From a bacterium HR10 (lineage in GTDB: Bacteria > Acidobacteriota > Blastocatellia > HR10): a DNA stretch of 39,244 nt. The stretch covers positions 5,001 through 44,244 of the forward strand of contig BEHM01000026.1 of assembly GCA_002923315.1 (NCBI GenBank), in the 5' to 3' direction. Shown piece by piece: positions 34,324-39,244 of this stretch. The notes under the pieces were generated by a model that did not search any database, was not told the origin of the DNA, and saw only the letters and a list, made by a program, of their open reading frames with translations. Made by a program: the position numbers and the translations under genes. Position 1 is the stretch's first letter. Each line of letters begins with the position of its first letter.

Positions 34324-35316
34324 CTACCTCCATCGAACCCTCACGCGCTCGGGCTCGCACCGCACGACGCTCGCGCGCGAGCCGGCGGGGAGGCGCACCA
34401 GCGGAACGACGTCCTGTTCCCCATCGCGCGCGGCCAGCGCCCGCAGCACCTCTTCCGGGAGCGTCGCGATGATCTCCTGCTCCTTGAGCGCTTGTACCGT
34501 GGAACGCGGCCCTCGCACAAGGACATCCACAGCCTGAGGAGTGATCGCGATCCGTCGCCGCACCGCCTGGGCGATGAGGATCGGACGGTGGGGGAAGCGT
34601 CGCTCCATCACCTCCTCGACCAGAACCGTGACCGTGGCTTCTCGAGGAACGATGCGGATGGATTCGGAGCCCACGGGTTCAAGGGGCACAGTGACCGTGA
34701 GCGAGGAGTTCGCTCCCCCGAGCGCGATGGCGCGCGTCGGGATCTCCTCCAATTGGTTCACCCATGCCTCTGGGCCCGTGACTTGCGCGCGCTCCGGCTT
34801 CACCGTATATCCCGTCACCATGTAATTCGGCGGGAGCGATCGCTCATCCAGGCGGGGACGGATGGGCACCTCTCGCGTGATCTCTCGTTGCACCTCGATG
34901 GGGAGGGTCGGGGGGTCAATGCGCAGGACTTCGATCCCGGCAGGCCGTCGGACGAAGCGCTCATCGAGCGTGAGGACGTGCCGCCCCGGAGTCAGGTGGC
35001 TCACGTCCACCAGGATCGAGAGGTCTTCCGGTTTGAGTCGCGCGATCTGACGGGCCGGTCCGCGCACGCGCACATCCGCGACGCGGTAGGCCAGCCCCGT
35101 CACCAGAAGATCCGACGGCTCGCGCCGCACGCGCACGGGGACATTGTAGAGCACCACATCGCGCCGCGCATGTTCGGAGGAAACGGCGAACCACAGCAGC
35201 AGCGCCCCGACGACGGAGATGAGCTTCAGCCAGAAATTGACCACGATCGCCCGTCGGAGCGCGTCCTTCAGGAGCACGCCCGTGGGCCATCCTTGTCTCG
35301 ATGTCTCCCCCATCAT
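34324..35316 (-). CDS. cdaR: YbbR-domain protein, CdaR-like regulator of diadenylate cyclase
   Basis: A 330-residue protein with one N-terminal membrane segment (about 25-45, NFWLKLISVVGALLLWFAV) and an extracytoplasmic part of consecutive YbbR domains (about 50-130, 135-220, 225-320; for example PVRVRREPSDLLVTG and VTGPEAWVNQLEEIPT). In Firmicutes CdaR modulates CdaA across the membrane. Two adjacent ATGs (35316, 35313) are equally possible and no strong ribosome site is seen. It lies 19 bases after cdaA, so translation may depend on the upstream gene. Confidence 0.85.
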   Translation of the reverse strand: MMGETSRQGWPTGVLLKDALRRAIVVNFWLKLISVVGALLLWFAVSSEHARRDVVLYNVPVRVRREPSDLLVTGLAYRVADVRVRGPARQIARLKPEDLSILVDVSHLTPGRHVLTLDERFVRRPAGIEVLRIDPPTLPIEVQREITREVPIRPRLDERSLPPNYMVTGYTVKPERAQVTGPEAWVNQLEEIPTRAIALGGANSSLTVTVPLEPVGSESIRIVPREATVTVLVEEVMERRFPHRPILIAQAVRRRIAITPQAVDVLVRGPRSTVQALKEQEIIATLPEEVLRALAARDGEQDVVPLVRLPAGSRASVVRCEPERVRVRWR

Positions 35317-35335
35317 GCCCGATCGGTGCGTGCGC

Positions 35336-36160
35336 TCACGCCGTCAGCTCGCGCAAGCCTCGACGCGGCTCCACGAGCGACGTGCGGAGGAAATGGCGCA
35401 GCCGCGTCGCATCCAGGTGCCGGTAGATGTGTCCTTCCGCCACGAACGAGATGATCCCCGTCTCCTCGGAGACGACAATGGCGACGGCATCCGTATCCTC
35501 GGTGATGCCGATGGCCGCGCGATGGCGCGTGCCCAACTCCTTGGAGAGTTGCGGATTCAGCGTGAGGGGCAGGAAGCAACTGGCCGCCACCAGGCGATCC
35601 CCGCGAATGATGACGGCGCCATCATGGAGCGGGACGCGCGGATTGAAGATGGAGACCAGAAGGTCGTAGGAGACCCGCGCATCCAGCCGCACGCCTGTCT
35701 CGATGAAGTTGTGCAAGCCGATGGTGCGCTCGAAGACGATCAGCGCGCCGATGCGCTCGGCCGCGAGCGTCGTGACGGCCAGGATCACCTCTTCGAACAA
35801 CTGCTCGTACTCCGCGCGCCGGAGTCCGCGCCCGCCGAAGGGGCGGGGCCAGTACCGCCCGAACTGGATGAGCGCCGTGCGAATTTCGTTCTGGAAGATG
35901 ACGATGACCGCGATCCCGACGTAGAGCATCGCGTTCCGCAGCACGAATTCGAGCGTGTAGAGCTGCGCCCATGTCGCCAGCAGGTAGAGCAGCCCAAGCG
36001 CCACGAGCCCATAGACCATCTGGACGGCGCGCGTGTCCTTGATCAGCTTCAGGATGCCGTAGATGAGCAGAGCCACGAGCGCGATGTCGGCGACTTCGCG
36101 CCCGCTCAGATGCGCGGCGGCGTCCCAGAAGGCCTTCAGCTCTGCGCCCATATGCGCCAT
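35336..36160 (-). CDS. cdaA: Diadenylate cyclase CdaA (DisA_N domain)
   Basis: Membrane enzyme that joins two ATP into cyclic di-AMP. The 274 residues have three N-terminal membrane helices (about 24-40, 46-65, 70-90) and a DAC domain with the catalytic DGA (180-182, in PLHDGAVII) and RHR (212-214, in GTRHRAAIG) motifs. An upstream ATG at 36226 would add 22 residues; I prefer 36160 because it gives the usual CdaA length, though its ribosome site is weak (GAAGAG). Neighbours cdaR and glmM are the classic partners. Confidence 0.93.
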   Translation of the reverse strand: MAHMGAELKAFWDAAAHLSGREVADIALVALLIYGILKLIKDTRAVQMVYGLVALGLLYLLATWAQLYTLEFVLRNAMLYVGIAVIVIFQNEIRTALIQFGRYWPRPFGGRGLRRAEYEQLFEEVILAVTTLAAERIGALIVFERTIGLHNFIETGVRLDARVSYDLLVSIFNPRVPLHDGAVIIRGDRLVAASCFLPLTLNPQLSKELGTRHRAAIGITEDTDAVAIVVSEETGIISFVAEGHIYRHLDATRLRHFLRTSLVEPRRGLRELTA

Positions 36161-36262
36161 CTCTTCGCTCGAGAGGTTCCCGCTGAGGGAGCACCTCGAT
36201 GGAGAAGGGAGGAGAACGATCCTCATGGGCTCTCGCGATCTCCCCCACCGCGCGAGAGCCGA

Positions 36263-36694
36263 TCACGCGCCTTCGACGATCTCCACGGCCACCGCTTCGA
36301 CCTTCCCGGAGATGATCCGGTAGGCGCGAAGGTCCAGCGCGGGCTGGAGCGAAATTATAAAATAGACGGCCTCCGGATAGTAAGCCCGCTCGATGTCCGT
36401 CACCGAAGGGAAGGCGGCCGAGGTCGGATGCGAGTGATAGATGCCGAGCAGTTCTTCCCCGCGCGCTCGCATCGTGCGAAACGCCGCGAGCACCTCGCGC
36501 ACATCGGCGAAGTATTCGACCGTGGGACGTTCGGCCACGTTGCGCAGAGGATAGAGGGCGTGGATGAGGTCCCCGCGTCCGGCCAGGAATCCGCAGCACT
36601 CAAAGGGGGCGGCCGCGCGCGCCTCCTGTTCGAGGCGTTCGCGGACGGCTCGCGTGATGCGGATGCGATGCTGCGCGCTCGTTGCGGTCGTCAC
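36263..36694 (-). CDS. JAB/MPN-domain (JAMM) metallopeptidase
   Basis: A 143-residue single-domain JAMM protein. The zinc-site residues are all seen: Glu32 in FECCGFLAG, and His87, His89, Ser97 and Asp100 in YHSHPTSAAFPSVTD. The length and layout resemble the Mec/CysO-type and other bacterial stand-alone JAB peptidases, which trim small ubiquitin-like or sulfur-carrier proteins. No such carrier gene is in the window, so the substrate is unknown. I start at GTG 36694 with GGAGGG eight bases upstream. It precedes cdaA by 102 bases on the same strand and may be the first gene of that operon. Confidence 0.85.
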   Translation of the reverse strand: MTTATSAQHRIRITRAVRERLEQEARAAAPFECCGFLAGRGDLIHALYPLRNVAERPTVEYFADVREVLAAFRTMRARGEELLGIYHSHPTSAAFPSVTDIERAYYPEAVYFIISLQPALDLRAYRIISGKVEAVAVEIVEGA

Positions 36695-36817
36695 TCCTCC
36701 ATCCCTCCGTCTTCGACGGCCGAATGGACCGGGAGACCCATTCGGGAGGCGCGGCCACATGCGTCGCGCGTCCGATCCTCTTCGCCGCCGCGTCCCGCCA
36801 ACCCACGCACGTTCTCC

Positions 36818-38518
36818 TCACAGAAAGAGCACGTGATGCGCGCGGTTCCCCAGCGCGATGGCCTCGCGGATCGCGCGAGCGACGCGATCTCCATATCGCG
36901 CCAGGAAGTAGAAGACCGTCATCGCGCGCTCTTGCGGCATCCCGTGAGGCGCGAGCGCGAGCACCAGGCGTCGCGCATGGCGGGCGAGAGCCTCGTCGCG
37001 CCGGGGGCGCGCGCGGAGATAGTGCTGACGCAGCGTCTCGATCTGACGATGCATCGCTTCCTCCGCGCGATCGAGCGGTCGCTCGAGCGTTGGGTCCGCT
37101 TCTCGCAAGAGCGGGCGCAGCTTCCGCACCGCTTCGGTCACGGCCGCGCGCGCCTCGTCAAAGAGCGAGGCGTGATTCGCCTCAAGCGTGCGCTCGATGA
37201 GGCGCTGATGAATGGCGGCGATGCCGGCGAAGAGATCCGTCAGCGCGAGGCCATATCTCATCAAGAGCTCGGCCGCGCGAGGCTCGACCAGCGTCAGCGA
37301 CACGCGCGGGCAGAGCAACGGCTCCGGCACCTCGCAGGCCTCGTACACCGGCCTCAGTTGCGCGAAATAAGCGATCTCGCTCGGCCCGCCCACGTAGGCG
37401 AGCGTGGGCAAGAGCGCATCTTGCACGACGGGACGAAGCGCCACGTTCGGGCTGAAGCGCGCCGGATGTTCGACGATCTCCCGCAGCAGCTCCTCTCTGG
37501 TGAACGCCCTCCCGCCGTCGCGAAGAGCGAAACGCTCTCCCTCGCCAATGAGTGGGCGACGCCGTCCGTCGTCCAGGAGGAAGAGGAAGGCGCCGGCGCG
37601 TTCCGGGTGAATTTGGAGGCGATACCCGCGCGCCTTCACCCGCTCACTGTGGGCGCCGAATGCGGCGATCACGCGCGGCCACTCGCGCACGATGCGCTCC
37701 AGCACGCCCGCCGTCAGCCGCTTGAGTCGCTCATCGGCCGGATCCAGAAGGACGAGTCCTTCCTCTGCCGTGAGGCGCACCATCGCGCGGGCGAACGCAT
37801 CCGTCAGTGAGAGTCCCTTCGCATAGGCCGCTCGAAGGAGCGCCTCGATCTCCGGGAGGAACTCCGAATCCGGCAGGGCGCCAAGCAGCGTCGCGAGGGC
37901 AGCGTCCGCCCGCTCATCGAGGAGAATCGCGCTGGCCGGCTTCCCCTCCTCCTCCGGCGCGATGGGGTACGGCACCTTCACCCACTCCCCATCGCGTCCG
38001 AGAAGACCGCACTCGGTGGCCTCCTTCAGGTCGTGATCCTCACTGTGGATCCAGAAGATCGGGACGGCCCGTATCCCCCACGCGCGCAAGAGTCGGGCAG
38101 CACCGATGGCCGTCCACGCCTTGTAGAGCGTCAGGAGAGGGCCGGTGAACAACCCCGCTTGCTGACCGGTGACGATGGCGACCGTTTCCGGTTCGGCCAA
38201 TTCGCGAATGGCCGTCAGCGTGGCTTCGCTCGCTCCCCATCGCGCGTTCTGCTCGCGCAGGACCCGACAGAGCGCTTCTCGCTCAGGAAGGCGCGCCGCG
38301 ACTCGACGCGCGCGCTCGCGCAGCGCCGCCGCGTCCTCCCTCGTGAGGGGGAGGAGCAATCGTCCCCCCCGGTAGAAATCGGCGACCTTCTCGAAGTCGG
38401 AGAGGAAATCGAGAAAGAGCGTGGGAAGGTCCGGGATCCGCGCAAACGCCAGCGGCTCAGAGCGGAAGCTCGCCCCCACCACCTCCGCGCGCCTCTGTTC
38501 GCATGTCACATCGCCCAT
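36818..38518 (-). CDS. bshC: Bacillithiol biosynthesis cysteine-adding enzyme BshC
   Basis: Last step of bacillithiol synthesis: adds cysteine to glucosaminyl-malate. The 566-residue product has the BshC signatures VTGQQAGLFTGPL (116-128), FWIHSEDHD (155-163) and ALRPVVQDALLPTLAYVGGP, plus a C-terminal coiled coil (about 440-530). bshA and bshB are not in the window. The promoter -10 (TATAAT) ends only eight bases before the ATG and there is no ribosome site, so the mRNA is probably leaderless. JAB follows after 123 bases in which I see nothing. Confidence 0.93.
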   Translation of the reverse strand: MGDVTCEQRRAEVVGASFRSEPLAFARIPDLPTLFLDFLSDFEKVADFYRGGRLLLPLTREDAAALRERARRVAARLPEREALCRVLREQNARWGASEATLTAIRELAEPETVAIVTGQQAGLFTGPLLTLYKAWTAIGAARLLRAWGIRAVPIFWIHSEDHDLKEATECGLLGRDGEWVKVPYPIAPEEEGKPASAILLDERADAALATLLGALPDSEFLPEIEALLRAAYAKGLSLTDAFARAMVRLTAEEGLVLLDPADERLKRLTAGVLERIVREWPRVIAAFGAHSERVKARGYRLQIHPERAGAFLFLLDDGRRRPLIGEGERFALRDGGRAFTREELLREIVEHPARFSPNVALRPVVQDALLPTLAYVGGPSEIAYFAQLRPVYEACEVPEPLLCPRVSLTLVEPRAAELLMRYGLALTDLFAGIAAIHQRLIERTLEANHASLFDEARAAVTEAVRKLRPLLREADPTLERPLDRAEEAMHRQIETLRQHYLRARPRRDEALARHARRLVLALAPHGMPQERAMTVFYFLARYGDRVARAIREAIALGNRAHHVLFL

Positions 38519-38526
38519 GTTTGGGG

Positions 38527-38556
38527 ATTATATCGGCGATCGGCGGCGCCGAGCAA
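38527..38556 (-). promoter_or_regulatory. bshC promoter, probably giving a leaderless mRNA
   Basis: On the minus strand, TTGCTC, an 18-base spacer and a perfect TATAAT (38527-38532). Only eight bases separate the -10 from the bshC ATG, so transcription should begin at or next to the A of the start codon. Confidence 0.7.
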
Positions 38557-38578
38557 ACGGCGGTCCTATATTCGCCGC

Positions 38579-39244
38579 TCACAGCCGATACCACGCTGGA
38601 CGGCGATCGGCGAAGAGATCGTTGAGCGCCGTGACGTGCTTATCGCACGCCTGCTGTGGATCAATCTCGACGATGCCGACCTCTTCCGCTTCGGGCGACG
38701 CTTCACGGAGAATGGTCCCATCGGGAGCGACGATCTGGCTGCGTCCGGTGAAGGTCAGGCGCGTCGCTCCGCGCGTCTCTGCGCCGACGCGATTGGCCAG
38801 GACCCAGAAGACGCGATTCTCCAGCGCGCGCACGCGCGTGGTGAGCTGTCCCAAGCCCGGCAAGACCAGATTCGAGGGATGCGCGATCACCTGCGCCCCC
38901 TGCAAGGCCACGGTTCGCGCGGCTTCGGGGAAGAAGTGATCGAAGCAGATGAGGATGCCGATCTTCACGCCGCCGATCTCGAAGATGGGGAAGCCGAGAT
39001 CGCCCGGATGAAAGAGCTGCTTCTCCTCGTGAAACAGATGCATCTTGCGGTAGATGCCGATCACGCCCTCCGGGCCGATGAGCACGGCGCTGTTGTAACA
39101 CCGATCGTCAGCGCGCTCCGCGAGTCCGAGCACGAGGTGGGAATTGCGCCGCGCCGCCCACGTCTGTAGCGCGTCCACGGTCGGGCCGGGAATGGATTCA
39201 GCCAGCCGACGCACCTCGTCGCGGCTCGCGAAGAGGTAGCCGGT
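38579..39244 (-). CDS. Carbon-nitrogen hydrolase (nitrilase superfamily), N-terminus cut off
   Basis: Cytoplasmic amidase-type enzyme using a Glu-Lys-Cys triad. The visible 221 residues include Glu in LGLAERADD, Lys in GIYRKMHLFHEE and the nucleophile Cys in ILICFDHFFPEAAR, followed by HPSNLVLPGLGQ, ENRVFWVLANRVG and [12 protein letters not shown]. The frame stays open to the window edge (TGYLFASRDEVRRLAESIPGP), so the first part of the gene, about 40 residues by family length, is missing. The substrate (amide, nitrile or carbamoyl compound) cannot be told. It lies 60 bases upstream of bshC on the same strand but bshC has its own promoter. Confidence 0.88.
   Translation of the reverse strand, partial: TGYLFASRDEVRRLAESIPGPTVDALQTWAARRNSHLVLGLAERADDRCYNSAVLIGPEGVIGIYRKMHLFHEEKQLFHPGDLGFPIFEIGGVKIGILICFDHFFPEAARTVALQGAQVIAHPSNLVLPGLGQLTTRVRALENRVFWVLANRVGAETRGATRLTFTGRSQIVAPDGTILREASPEAEEVGIVEIDPQQACDKHVTALNDLFADRRPAWYRL

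Noticed and set aside
36340-36375. A+T-rich island with TATAAT on the minus strand inside the JAB gene, about 190 bases before cdaA
   Set aside because: It could be an internal promoter, but it codes for the conserved YFIISL strand of the JAB domain and the upstream -35 match is weak. Not enough to call.
33079-37810. Plus-strand open frames of 791 and 863 codons across glmM, cdaR, cdaA, JAB and bshC
   Set aside because: They cross several well-identified minus-strand genes and have no recognisable domain; they arise from codon bias.
1-39244. CRISPR arrays, tRNA or rRNA genes, insertion sequences and prophage genes
   Set aside because: I looked through the non-coding gaps and found no regular repeat-spacer pattern, cloverleaf, transposase or terminal inverted repeats.

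Overview
The window is high-GC bacterial chromosome centred on a replication origin. Gene content (dnaA/dnaN with a DnaA-box cluster, the rpmH-rnpA-yidD-yidC-mnmE-mnmG-rsmG-parA-parB block, a bactofilin, bacillithiol-pathway BshC, a cdaA-cdaR-glmM cluster, a CGEP-like S9 peptidase, a very large secreted sortilin/Asp-box propeller and a carboxypeptidase-regulatory-repeat protein) best fits Acidobacteriota. That placement is an inference from gene families; no rRNA gene is present to confirm it.

Left end (1-1711, minus strand): the start of fmt, cut by the window edge, def, and a ferredoxin/metallo-beta-lactamase fusion. Then 1953-12783, all plus strand: rpmH, rnpA, yidD, yidC, mnmE, mnmG, rsmG, parA, parB, a bactofilin, a 62-residue unknown protein and dnaA. 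Many of these genes overlap by 4 to 32 bases, so much of the block looks co-transcribed. Two identical parS palindromes sit between rsmG and parA. oriC is called at 12784-13031, between dnaA and dnaN, with a second small DnaA-box group upstream of dnaA. Spot counts of the plus strand change from C-rich on the left to G-rich on the right of this point, as expected at an origin. Compared with the usual order, where rpmH lies next to dnaA and is divergent from it, the whole rpmH-parB block is inverted and points at the origin.

Middle (13032-26098): dnaN, a two-gene ABC exporter, a secreted serine peptidase, a minus-strand set (DEDDh exonuclease, atypical receiver, AraC regulator), a secreted Ycf48-like propeller, nrnA plus archease on the minus strand, and a secreted five-repeat protein. 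Right part (26146-39244), all minus strand: the sortilin-like propeller, then a tightly spaced run read from right to left (JAB peptidase, cdaA, cdaR, glmM, glpK, glpD) that joins c-di-AMP synthesis, cell-wall precursor synthesis and glycerol use. At the far right are bshC, with a promoter so close that its mRNA may be leaderless, and a truncated nitrilase-family amidohydrolase.

I saw no tRNA or rRNA gene, CRISPR array, insertion sequence or prophage gene. No clearly novel defence or mobile system is visible. The points most worth a second look are the inverted origin block, the ParABS-bactofilin-small protein-DnaA arrangement, the TTTTCCACA-type DnaA boxes, the cdaA-to-glpD run, and the leaderless bshC.
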